A DNA stretch of 64,000 nt from Cyclobacteriaceae bacterium (lineage in GTDB: Bacteria; Bacteroidota; Bacteroidia; Cytophagales; Cyclobacteriaceae). This document shows positions 34,509 through 42,666 of the stretch, one piece after another (the first letter of the stretch is position 1; each line of letters begins with the position of its first letter). Made by a program: the position numbers and the translations under genes. Under the pieces are notes generated by a model. It worked only from the letters and a program-made list of their open reading frames with translations. It had not been told where the DNA came from and ran no database searches. Location of the stretch: positions 1-64,000 of the forward strand of contig JAPZUF010000004.1 of assembly GCA_027533395.1 (NCBI GenBank), written 5' to 3'.

Positions 34509-35681
34509 CTATAATAATTCATAAATCCCCGCCACGCCTTGGCCTCCACCTACGCAAGCTGTTACCATTCCATACTTTTTATTTCTTCTTCTCAATTCAT
34601 TAAAAAGTTGAACGGATAAACGCGCGCCTGATGAACCTAACGGATGACCAACTGCAATGGCTCCTCCATTTACATTTACCTTGCTGCGATCGATGCCTAA
34701 TTCTTTTACAACCGCTAATGACTGCGCAGCGAAAGCTTCGTTCAATTCAATCAAATCGATGTCGTCTAGTTTTAAGCCTGCATTTTTTAACGCTTTTGGA
34801 ATAGCTGCAACCGGACCAATACCCATGATGCGTGGATCTACACCTGCCACTGCGTAACTTAGCATACGGGCAATGGGTTTTACATTCAATTGTTTTACCA
34901 TACGTTCGCTCATAACGGCAACAAAAGCAGCACCATCCGATGTTTGTGATGAGTTACCTGCTGTTACTGTACCACCTGCTGCAAAAACAGGTTTCAATTT
35001 CGATAAACCTTCGAAAGAAGTATCTGCGCGAATGCCTTCATCTTGCTTCACCACAAACTCACGCGTTTTCTTTTTCATGTTTTCATCTACGTACACTTCT
35101 TTCACCGTGATGGGTACAACCTCATTCGTGAATTTTCCTTCCTTCCAGGCTGCCGCGGCTTTTTGGTGCGACTCAACAGAAAATTGATCTTGTTCTTCGC
35201 GTGTGATTTTGTATTGCTTTGAAACTTCTTCTGCCGTTAAACCCATGCTAGTGTAATACGTTGGGTTTTTGGTTGCAATCTCATAGTTAAGAGCTGTTTT
35301 AATTCCCATCACAGGAACTAATGACATCGATTCTGTTCCACCGGCAATAATTACATCTGCCTGACCTGCTTGTATGCGCTGACTCGCTATGGCGATTGTT
35401 TCAACACCAGAGCCGCAGTAGCGGTTTACAATCATACCCGGTGTATCAATCCCTAATGATAATAATGAAATGATACGCCCCATCTGCATGCCTTGTTCTG
35501 CTTCGGGCACTGCATTGCCAACGATTAAATCATCAACCATTTTATTTTCTAAACCCGGAATGGATTTTACTAAATGTTTGATCACATCTGTTGCCAGATC
35601 ATCTGGTCTTACAAATCTGAAACCGCCTTTCTTGGCCTTGCCAACTGCGGTTCTATATCCTGCAACTATGTATGCTTCCAT
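34509..35681 (-). CDS. Thiolase (acetyl-CoA C-acyltransferase)
   Basis: 390 aa. Cleaves 3-ketoacyl-CoA with CoA, the last step of beta-oxidation. Nucleophile Cys89 in NRYCGSGVETIA, GGTESMS, the His in NGGAIAVGHPLGSSGAR and the second Cys in TACVGGGQG are all present. Length is typical of the FadA/FadI tetrameric family. It lies between the multifunctional hydratase/dehydrogenase and the dehydrogenase; the 88-bp upstream gap holds a low-complexity TTCGTTA-rich tract (35690-35770). Confidence 0.95.
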   Translation of the reverse strand: MEAYIVAGYRTAVGKAKKGGFRFVRPDDLATDVIKHLVKSIPGLENKMVDDLIVGNAVPEAEQGMQMGRIISLLSLGIDTPGMIVNRYCGSGVETIAIASQRIQAGQADVIIAGGTESMSLVPVMGIKTALNYEIATKNPTYYTSMGLTAEEVSKQYKITREEQDQFSVESHQKAAAAWKEGKFTNEVVPITVKEVYVDENMKKKTREFVVKQDEGIRADTSFEGLSKLKPVFAAGGTVTAGNSSQTSDGAAFVAVMSERMVKQLNVKPIARMLSYAVAGVDPRIMGIGPVAAIPKALKNAGLKLDDIDLIELNEAFAAQSLAVVKELGIDRSKVNVNGGAIAVGHPLGSSGARLSVQLFNELRRRNKKYGMVTACVGGGQGVAGIYELL

Positions 35682-35769
35682 AATGTTGTTGTTAGTTATT
35701 CGTTATTTGGTTGTTCGTTATTTTTGGTGGCTTTCGATTAACGAAAAACCATCAACGAAAAACGATTAA

Positions 35770-38169
35770 TTAGTTTCTCAATGGTTTACCGCCTGTTAAG
35801 ATGCTTTGAATTCTTTCCAGTGTTTTCTTTTCACCACAAAGCGATACGAAGGCTTCGCGTTCTAAATCCAGTAAGTATTGTTCGCTTACTTCTTGTGGAG
35901 ATGTTAAATCGCCTCCGCACATTACGTTGGCAATTTTCATCGCAATCTTCATGTCGTGATCAGAGATGTATCGTCCCATTTTCATCCCGTTAACTCCGGC
36001 TGCAAATAAAGCCAAACCTGCACGGCCTTGTACTTTAATATTCGTTGCTTGAACGGGTTGTGTATATCCTGCTTCGTACAATTCTATTGCTGTAGATTTT
36101 GCATCGAGCAATTGTCTGTCTTTGTTGATAGTGATGCGATCTTGTGCACGCAACACACCCATATCGCGTGCTTCTTCTGCTGACAAGGCTACTTTCGCGG
36201 TAGCAATATTCATGAATGCATTTTGCAAAGCATTTAATTCTACATCTCCTTCTTGCATACGGTCACTCACACGCTTGGTAAATTCTTTTGTTCCTCCACC
36301 ACCCGGAATTAAACCCACGCCCACTTCAACTAAACCAATGTAGGTTTCAGCTGCTGCTTGCGCTACATCGGCATGCATGGTCATTTCACATCCGCCACCT
36401 AATGTTCTGCCTTGCGGTGCAACTACAACCGGAATGGAAGAATAGCGCAAACGCATAACAGAATTTTGGAAAGCACGCACCATGAAATCTATTTCATCAT
36501 AATCTTGATCGATGGCATACATGAACACCAGGCCAAGGTTAGCGCCCAATGAAAAGTCTGGTCCTTGATGACCCACCACTAAACCTCTGAAATCTTTTTC
36601 TGCTAAATCAATAGCCTTGTTCATGCCTTCAATTACGGAACTACCCAACGTGTAGCTCTTGCTGTGCCAGGAGAAGTTTAAGATACCATCGCCTAAATCA
36701 GTTACTTTAGATTCTGCGTTTTTCCATACAACATTATCACTTAGATTTTCGAGGATAATGAGACCATCTTTGCCCGGAATAGCTTTGTAAGATTTTGATG
36801 GAATATCGTAATACTTGCGCTTTCCGCCTTCTACTTTGTAGAACGATTTGTTACCGGCAGCCAACATATCATATACCCAAGCGTTAGGTTTTGTTCCGGC
36901 TGCTTCCATGGCCTGCACCGTTTTTTCAACGCCCACAGCATCCCATGTTTCGAAGGGACCTAGTTCCCAACCAAAACCTGCACAAACGGCATCATCTATT
37001 CTAAATAATTCATCGCTAATTTCCGGAATGCGGTTAGAGGCATATTGAAACAAACCATAAAAAGCATCGCGGTAAAAATCTCCTGCTTTATCTTTTCCGG
37101 CCAGCAAAACTTTAAACCTATCTTTTAGATTGTCGATGGTTTTGGTTGTTTCGAGTGTAGCAAATTTTACTTTCGCTTTGGGTTTGTATTCAAACGTTTT
37201 TAAATCCAATGTGTGGATTTCGCTTTTGCCCGAAGCATCTTTTACTTTTTTATAGAAACCTTGACCGGTTTTATCGCCAAGCCAATTGTTTTTTTCTAGT
37301 TTACTTACTTCTTCCGGAAGTTTAAAAGTATCGCGTCCTTCATCGTTGGGTAAGCCAGCGTATAAATTATTCGCAACTTTAATGAGGGTATCTAAGCCTA
37401 CTAAATCAGACGTGCGGAATGTGGCAGATTTTGGTCGACCGATAACAGGTCCGGTAAGTTTATCTATCTCATCCACGTTCAAATCTAATTTGCGCATAGA
37501 GTCTATTACCTTAAGCAAGCTCCAAACACCCACTCTATTACCGATGAAGGCAGGCGTATCTTTACAGAGTACAGAAGTTTTGCCTAAGTATAAATCGCCA
37601 TAGTGCAATAAGAATGATGTAATAGCCGGATCGGTGTGAGGTGTAGGTATTACTTCAAATAATTTTAAATAACGGGGAGGATTGAAGAAGTGTGTTCCTG
37701 CAAAGTGTTTTTTAAAGTCATCGCTTCTTCCTTCGGCCATTAAATGGATTGGAATACCGGATGTGTTGGAAGTAACCAACGTGCCAGGCGTTCTGTATTT
37801 TTCTACTTGTTCGTATACTTTCTTTTTGATGTCGAGGTTTTCAACCACTACTTCGATGATCCAGTCGTAGTTTTTTATTTTCGACATATCGTCATCAAAA
37901 TTGCCAAGAGTTATACGCGAAATAAATCGCTTTGTATAAATGGGTCCTGGGTTAGATTTAATGCTTCTGTCGAACGAACCTTGTACAATTCGGTTCTTAA
38001 CGAGCATATGGTCGAGCGTTAATCCTTTGGCTTTTTCTTCCTCGGTTAACTCTTTAGGAGCGATGTCGAGCAACATCACCTGGCAACCGATGTTGGCAAA
38101 ATGGCAAGCGATGGCTGAGCCCATCACGCCTGATCCCAAAACGGCAACTTTTTTAATCGATCGATTCAT
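35770..38169 (-). CDS. 3-hydroxyacyl-CoA dehydrogenase / enoyl-CoA hydratase (FadB/FadJ-like)
   Basis: 799 aa bifunctional beta-oxidation enzyme. The N-terminal NAD-binding domain starts at once (KKVAVLGSGVMGSAIACHFA) followed by HFFNPP and the C-terminal dehydrogenase domains with DTPAFIGNRVGVWS and KTGQGFYKK. The crotonase half follows at ~500-700 (SLGANLGLVFMYAID; GRTLGGGCEMTMHADVAQAA; ETYIGLVEVGVGLIPGGGGT). The dehydrogenase-then-hydratase order is the reverse of E. coli FadB and is usual in Bacteroidota and others. Second gene after the MarR regulator (27-bp gap). Confidence 0.95.
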   Translation of the reverse strand: MNRSIKKVAVLGSGVMGSAIACHFANIGCQVMLLDIAPKELTEEEKAKGLTLDHMLVKNRIVQGSFDRSIKSNPGPIYTKRFISRITLGNFDDDMSKIKNYDWIIEVVVENLDIKKKVYEQVEKYRTPGTLVTSNTSGIPIHLMAEGRSDDFKKHFAGTHFFNPPRYLKLFEVIPTPHTDPAITSFLLHYGDLYLGKTSVLCKDTPAFIGNRVGVWSLLKVIDSMRKLDLNVDEIDKLTGPVIGRPKSATFRTSDLVGLDTLIKVANNLYAGLPNDEGRDTFKLPEEVSKLEKNNWLGDKTGQGFYKKVKDASGKSEIHTLDLKTFEYKPKAKVKFATLETTKTIDNLKDRFKVLLAGKDKAGDFYRDAFYGLFQYASNRIPEISDELFRIDDAVCAGFGWELGPFETWDAVGVEKTVQAMEAAGTKPNAWVYDMLAAGNKSFYKVEGGKRKYYDIPSKSYKAIPGKDGLIILENLSDNVVWKNAESKVTDLGDGILNFSWHSKSYTLGSSVIEGMNKAIDLAEKDFRGLVVGHQGPDFSLGANLGLVFMYAIDQDYDEIDFMVRAFQNSVMRLRYSSIPVVVAPQGRTLGGGCEMTMHADVAQAAAETYIGLVEVGVGLIPGGGGTKEFTKRVSDRMQEGDVELNALQNAFMNIATAKVALSAEEARDMGVLRAQDRITINKDRQLLDAKSTAIELYEAGYTQPVQATNIKVQGRAGLALFAAGVNGMKMGRYISDHDMKIAMKIANVMCGGDLTSPQEVSEQYLLDLEREAFVSLCGEKKTLERIQSILTGGKPLRN

Positions 38170-38196
38170 ACTTTGTTTTTGTGTTTCGTTTTTATT

Positions 38197-38637
38197 TTAG
38201 TTTTCGTGAATAGGTTCTCTCTCCACGACTTGTTGGATTTTAGTAATGACTTCAAAAAAAACATCCAGCTTCTCTGGTTCAATTTCATGGCGTACCATTT
38301 GGTTAAACTGAAGTACGGTTTCTTTTGCTTTCTCGCGCATCTGTTTGCCTTTGGCCGTTAACATCACGCGGATAGAACGCTTATCCGTTAAATCACTTTT
38401 ACGCGCGATTACGCCACGTTCCTCCATGGTGTTTAACAATCGTGTCAGGCTCCTGGGCTCTAAGCCCATTAGAGGAGCAATTTTGGTGGCCGGAGTTCCT
38501 TCTTCCGCATTGATTACGAGTAGTACGTAGCCCATAGCCATAGTGGCATCGTACAGGGCCGCTTGCTGATTATACATGCGGGCAATGCTATGCCAGGCGG
38601 CTTTAATGTGATGGTCTATTGTTTCTTCTCTCCGCAT
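38197..38637 (-). CDS. MarR-family transcriptional regulator of the beta-oxidation operon
   Basis: 146 aa winged helix-turn-helix: dimer helix (IARMYNQQAALYDATMAMGY), recognition region TKIAPLMGLEPRSLTRLLNT, wing KSDLTDKRSIRVMLTAKGKQ. First gene of the operon and transcribed with its four followers, so it is likely an autoregulated repressor responding to acyl-CoA or a similar lipid ligand, in the manner of other fatty-acid MarR/FadR-type regulators; that response is inference. The 172-bp gap to the divergent stress-protein genes holds the promoters. Confidence 0.9.
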   Translation of the reverse strand: MRREETIDHHIKAAWHSIARMYNQQAALYDATMAMGYVLLVINAEEGTPATKIAPLMGLEPRSLTRLLNTMEERGVIARKSDLTDKRSIRVMLTAKGKQMREKAKETVLQFNQMVRHEIEPEKLDVFFEVITKIQQVVEREPIHEN

Positions 38638-38809
38638 ACGATTTCGGAAGTAGAAACGAAGGTAAGTAAATTTTGTTCTGCATGCAGAGCATTTTAAAGA
38701 AATTTTAATGCTTTTTGTCGCACAGGTGATGAATATGGGTTGATAACCTGCTTTTTATCAGGGCTTTTGAGGGCCAAATAAGTTTTTTTTGAATATTAAA
38801 TTAAAGGTT

Positions 38810-39685
38810 ATGAAAATCCTTGTTCCAACCGATTTTTCCGATTGTGCCCGTCATGCACTGGATTTTGCCGGAAATCTGGCTTTTCAAACAAAAAGTCAAC
38901 TCAGTTTATTGCATGTCGTTATGCCTTTGCATGTTTCTGATCCCAGCCTTGCAGATTTGGTGGAAGCTGAAATGATACATCGTAAGCAACAATTTGAAGA
39001 TGATTTGAAAGCCTGGAGTGGCATTGTTTATGACAAATATTTAGTTCAAAGCGATACAACAGTGCGCTTTGGCGATTTAGCCAAACAGATTGCCTTATTA
39101 ACTCAGGAAGAAACAACCGGACTAATTGTGATGGGAACTGAAGGTGCGTCAGGACTGAAAAAACTTTTGTATGGAAGTAGAACCTCGCAAGTGATTGAGT
39201 ATTCAAAAGCCCCGGTATTGGCTGTTCCTATGCAAGCATCTTTACAACTACCAAAACGAATTGTATTTGCTACCAACTTTTTCGATAGCGATTTTAAAAG
39301 TTTAAATCATTTAATTGAAATGGTGAAAGGATGGATGCCCGATATCTACCTCTTACACATTTCGCAAGATCATGTAAGACAAGAGCGCGATTATATTGAA
39401 GAATTCTCTAATCAGGTGAAAAAAGAAACTCAATACTCTCGTTTGTTTTATTATGTTTTACCTCACGATGATAATGAAAAGGGAATTAATCTGTTTGTGA
39501 AGTCGATGAATTGCGACATGATTGCATTGGCTACTCGCAAAAGAAATTTTATGGAGCGATTAATCAGTTCTTCATTAACAAAAGAAATTGTACAACAGGC
39601 AGCCATCCCTGTATTGGCTTTTCATGTTGATAGTGCAAGTCCTGTAAAACTGAAAACAGATTATGAACATTCTCATCCCCACTGA
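38810..39685 (+). CDS. Universal stress protein, tandem UspA domains
   Basis: 291 aa from ATG 38810 (MKILVPTDFSDCARHALDFA); the TTG 21 bases upstream is not needed. Two Usp domains: the first (~1-145) has the nucleotide-binding G-x2-G-x9-G pattern near the end (VMGTEGASGLKKLLYGSRTS), the second (~150-280, RIVFATNFFDSDFK ... IALATRKRNFMERLISSSLT) is degenerate at the ATP motif. Usp proteins help survival of starvation and redox stress. The gene overlaps the next one by 23 bp. Confidence 0.92.
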   Translation: MKILVPTDFSDCARHALDFAGNLAFQTKSQLSLLHVVMPLHVSDPSLADLVEAEMIHRKQQFEDDLKAWSGIVYDKYLVQSDTTVRFGDLAKQIALLTQEETTGLIVMGTEGASGLKKLLYGSRTSQVIEYSKAPVLAVPMQASLQLPKRIVFATNFFDSDFKSLNHLIEMVKGWMPDIYLLHISQDHVRQERDYIEEFSNQVKKETQYSRLFYYVLPHDDNEKGINLFVKSMNCDMIALATRKRNFMERLISSSLTKEIVQQAAIPVLAFHVDSASPVKLKTDYEHSHPH

Positions 39686-40490
39686 TTTTTCTGCACCAGC
39701 CGCTATCGCTGCGCTATATGGCATGCAACTGGCCAAGTCTTTAAATGGATCGGTTACGTTGGTTTGGTACAATGCCATCCAAACCAGCAAGAAATCTTTA
39801 GCTAAATGGAAAATGTTAGAAAAAGATATGAAAGCTTTAGCGGAAGAAGATGCAGCTCACCTGATGGCAGATTTGAAGGCAGAAGTAAGACAAGGTCCGC
39901 CATTAACCTTCACCACTATTTCTGGAACAAACTTTTCTGTTGCCTTGGATGATTTCGCTCAGAAAGAAAATTTTGACCTAATCGTAATGGGCACGAAGGG
40001 CGCAACAGGTATGAAAAAAGTGTTAGTGGGAAGCAACGCTGCAGCAGTAATTAATAACAGTAGTTTACCAGTGCTTGTTGTTCCTGAAACATGCGAATAC
40101 AAGCCTTTTAAAAGAATAGTTTATTCAAGCGACCTAAAAAAACTAGAAGCAGAAGCGAAAACCATGGCTAAACTTGCTTCATTATTTAAAGCCGAATTGC
40201 ATGTCTTGCATATAGCTGACAGTTTAACGCAAACTAAACAAGCCAAAAATCTTTTGCCGGAGTTGGTAAAAGCGTGTGGCTATTCTAAAATAATTTTTAA
40301 AGAATTGGTAGATGAACAAATCGATTCTGCTATAGACAGATACATTAAAGAAATTGATGCTGATTTACTCAGCATGTTTACTCATAAATTAGATTTCTAT
40401 GAAAAACTTTTCGGTAAGAGTGTAACACGCGAAATGGCTTTTCATAGTTCTGTGCCATTATTGGCCTTTAATAAAACAAACGAGGTGTAA
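39663..40490 (+). CDS. Universal stress protein, tandem UspA domains (paralogue)
   Basis: 275 aa. ATG 39663 lies inside the preceding gene, so translation is coupled. MNILIPTDFSAPAAIAALYG opens the first domain, which ends VMGTKGATGMKKVLVGSNAA (nucleotide loop kept); the second domain (RIVYSSDLKKLEAEA ... LSMFTHKLDFYEKLFGKSVT) is degenerate. Shares the two-domain layout with its neighbour, so the pair arose by duplication. Confidence 0.92.
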   Translation: MNILIPTDFSAPAAIAALYGMQLAKSLNGSVTLVWYNAIQTSKKSLAKWKMLEKDMKALAEEDAAHLMADLKAEVRQGPPLTFTTISGTNFSVALDDFAQKENFDLIVMGTKGATGMKKVLVGSNAAAVINNSSLPVLVVPETCEYKPFKRIVYSSDLKKLEAEAKTMAKLASLFKAELHVLHIADSLTQTKQAKNLLPELVKACGYSKIIFKELVDEQIDSAIDRYIKEIDADLLSMFTHKLDFYEKLFGKSVTREMAFHSSVPLLAFNKTNEV

Positions 40491-40576
40491 TGTTGAAGAT
40501 TAACTTTTACTAAACACACTTATTGTTTTTAGATAGTTCATTAAATTTTATAACTTCATTTACAATTTGTAAAACT

Positions 40577-41122
40577 ATGATAAAGAAAATTGGTATTGGT
40601 GTCGGTATTCTAGCTGTTGTATTACTGGCTGCCTTTTTGTATTTGAATTATAGAAACCGTACACTTAGTCCTCATGGTACTGTTAGCATTGAAAACAACA
40701 ACTTAAAAGTTAGTTTAAGTTATAGCAGGCCATCGGTTCGAGGTCGATTAATTTTTGGCGATAAAAGTTTGGGCGCTTTACAACCCAATAATGAATATTG
40801 GAGGTTAGGTGCAAACGAAGCTACAGAAATTACCTTTAATAAAGATGTCAAAGTAAATGGCGCTTTATTAAAAGCAGGGTCGTATCGTTTATACGCTATA
40901 CCAAAAGCCGATGGTTTCGAATTGATTTTTAACACAGAGTTAGGAAGGTTTGGTGCTTTTGAGCCTAATCATGGAGCAGACGTTCTTACTACTTTTGTTC
41001 CATTTAACAAACCGGTTAACCCTGTCGAGCAATTTACCATAGAAATGAATAATCAAGATTCGGGCGTAAACGTTGTTTTCTCTTGGAGTGACCGTGTGTG
41101 GATACTTCCTGTCACACTATAA
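40577..41122 (+). CDS. DUF2911-family anchored protein
   Basis: 181 aa from ATG 40577 (MIKKIGIGVGILAVVLLAAF, an N-terminal anchor); a TTG 54 bases upstream is rejected because it would put a long tail before the anchor. The rest is DUF2911: VSLSYSRPSVRGRLIFGD, YWRLGANEATEITFNKDVKV, GALLKAGSYRLYAIP. DUF2911 proteins are common in Bacteroidota envelopes; function unknown. Confidence 0.9.
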   Translation: MIKKIGIGVGILAVVLLAAFLYLNYRNRTLSPHGTVSIENNNLKVSLSYSRPSVRGRLIFGDKSLGALQPNNEYWRLGANEATEITFNKDVKVNGALLKAGSYRLYAIPKADGFELIFNTELGRFGAFEPNHGADVLTTFVPFNKPVNPVEQFTIEMNNQDSGVNVVFSWSDRVWILPVTL

Positions 41123-41142
41123 TTTTCTTTAAAGAACTTTGT

Positions 41143-41172
41143 AAGCTGAGGTTATTGAAACTTCAGCTTTTT
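41143..41172 (+). terminator. Intrinsic terminator
   Basis: AAGCTGA, loop, TCAGCTT and a T-run, 20 bases after the DUF2911 gene. Confidence 0.8.
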
Positions 41173-41210
41173 TATTTTCAAATTTAATCAGTTTAAATCG
41201 ACCAAATTTT

Positions 41211-41378
41211 TTAGAAGTATCTATAAACATAAAGTATGATTATAAATACAACTAATGCCAAAGCTAACCAACGTAAACCTTTGGCTTGCGTTGGAAACTC
41301 ATATTGGCAAATTGGGCAAATACTTGCTTTTTCGCTGACCATCATAGCACAAGACGGACATTCTTTCTGGCTTTTCAT
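41211..41378 (-). CDS. 55-aa zinc-ribbon/membrane protein
   Basis: Read directly from the sequence. It begins MKSQKECPSCAMMVSEKAS, continues with a second CPIC motif, so two CxxC pairs (Cys7/Cys10 and Cys21/Cys24) form a zinc ribbon, and ends in one membrane span (LRWLALALVVFIIILYVYRYF). Its ATG overlaps the upstream gene's stop as ATGA (41375-41378), which supports the start and an operon. Such tail-anchored zinc ribbons are common in bacteria; role unknown. A 60-codon frame on the other strand (41236-41418) is a shadow. Confidence 0.8.
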   Translation of the reverse strand: MKSQKECPSCAMMVSEKASICPICQYEFPTQAKGLRWLALALVVFIIILYVYRYF

Positions 41379-41875
41379 TTCTTCTTCAAATATACTTTTT
41401 GAACATGATCAACTGTAATATTGGTTACGCCTTGCGTTGTATTTATTTTTTTACCTGAAGTAACTTCAAACAAAAGATAATCTTTTTGCAGCTCATAGCT
41501 CGAGGATAAATATATGCCTTCTGTTTCGAAGAACGAATAAAGTTTGTTATCAACTAAATAGTCTTTCAAAACAATTCCGTTTTGTTCATCTGTTTCGTAT
41601 TGGTTTTTCTCTTTATCTATTCTCTTCAACAGATAATCTTTTGTCATGGGCCATTTTGCTGATAAGTAATCTGTTTTCCATTGATATACTTCAGGGTTGT
41701 TGGTTTTTTGTATTGTAAGTTTTACCTCAACGCTATCTTTTAATTTACCATAACTATACATAAACATTTTACCTTTCCAAACACCTTCACAGTGTTCTCC
41801 AAAATGTTTTTGTGCTAAGCATACATTCAGAGAGAATAATAAAAACAAGAATGGCCCTGTTAATTTCATTTTCAT
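41375..41875 (-). CDS. Secreted protein, unknown
   Basis: 166 aa, signal peptide MKMKLTGPFLFLLFSLNVCLA. The mature part reads as an antiparallel beta protein (EGVWKGKMFMYSYGKLKDSV, EVYQWKTDYLSAKWPMTKDY, IVLKDYLVDNKLYSFFETEG) of the kind that begins with a GxWxG motif. No family was assigned. It is followed by the 55-aa zinc-ribbon gene through a 4-bp ATGA overlap. Confidence 0.75.
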   Translation of the reverse strand: MKMKLTGPFLFLLFSLNVCLAQKHFGEHCEGVWKGKMFMYSYGKLKDSVEVKLTIQKTNNPEVYQWKTDYLSAKWPMTKDYLLKRIDKEKNQYETDEQNGIVLKDYLVDNKLYSFFETEGIYLSSSYELQKDYLLFEVTSGKKINTTQGVTNITVDHVQKVYLKKK

Positions 41876-41952
41876 TTATCATTATTCTACTAATATATAA
41901 TAATGATTGAATAGTTCAATTCTATGAAATCAATCAGCCAGCTTAAGTAAAG

Positions 41953-41970
41953 GTCAGTTTAAAGACTGAC
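41953..41970. promoter_or_regulatory. Inverted repeat upstream of the YceI gene
   Basis: GTCAGT, six bases, ACTGAC, in the shared 186-bp control region between the divergent secreted-protein and YceI genes. A possible operator; no matching factor can be named. Confidence 0.3.
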
Positions 41971-42061
41971 AAACATCACCGCGTTCGCTAAGTAGTATCA
42001 GTTTAACAATAGTATTGCTACCGTAATCTTGTACTGTGCTTAGGCACTAACCCCAAAGTAT

Positions 42062-42655
42062 ATGAAGACACATTCCTTCTCAGGGATACTTTCTCTGTTT
42101 TTTTTAGTAAGCGTTGCCTGGTTGGCAAAGGCACAGCAGGTAGATATTTTTAAAAGCTATAAAGCTTCATTATCTATTGCTGGCACTTCTACTTTGCATG
42201 ACTGGACGATGACTAGCGATGCCTTTACTTGTCAAGGCAATTTTAAGTTAGAAGATAATAAGTTGATTGACGTAAAAGGATTAACGCTTATTGTTCCTGT
42301 AAAATCTTTGAAAAGTGGAAAATCTGCAATGGATAAAAATGCTTACTCAGCATTAAAAGAAGATAAACATCAACAAATTCAATTTTCTCTTTTAAGTACC
42401 AAACTACAAGGGGAAAATTTATTATGTCAAGGAAACTTAACCATTGCCGGTGTTACAAAAACAATTGAGCTAGAAAGTAACTGTGTGCTACAAGCAGATC
42501 AAACTTTGGTTTGTAAAAGCAAAACTTCCTTAAAAATGACTGACTACAAAGTAGAGCCACCATCTTTCATGTTTGGTTCTGTTACCACAGGTGATAAAAT
42601 CACTTTAGACTTTACTCTTTTTTTCAAAAAACTAAATCCAACTAATACACTTTAA
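42062..42655 (+). CDS. YceI-family periplasmic protein
   Basis: 197 aa with signal peptide (MKTHSFSGILSLFFLVSVAW). YceI lipocalin-like core: SLSIAGTSTLHDWTMTSDAF, IVPVKSLKSGKSAMDKNAYS, LKEDKHQQIQFSLLS, GNLTIAGVTKTIELESNC, KMTDYKVEPPSFMFGSVTTG. YceI proteins bind isoprenoid-type lipids. First gene of a three-gene plus-strand cluster, eleven bases before the porin-like gene. Confidence 0.92.
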   Translation: MKTHSFSGILSLFFLVSVAWLAKAQQVDIFKSYKASLSIAGTSTLHDWTMTSDAFTCQGNFKLEDNKLIDVKGLTLIVPVKSLKSGKSAMDKNAYSALKEDKHQQIQFSLLSTKLQGENLLCQGNLTIAGVTKTIELESNCVLQADQTLVCKSKTSLKMTDYKVEPPSFMFGSVTTGDKITLDFTLFFKKLNPTNTL

Positions 42656-42666
42656 ACCGTTTATTT

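Noticed and set aside
41236-41418. 60-codon plus-strand frame
   Set aside because: It is the antisense shadow of the 55-aa zinc-ribbon gene, which has clear CxxC motifs and start overlap.
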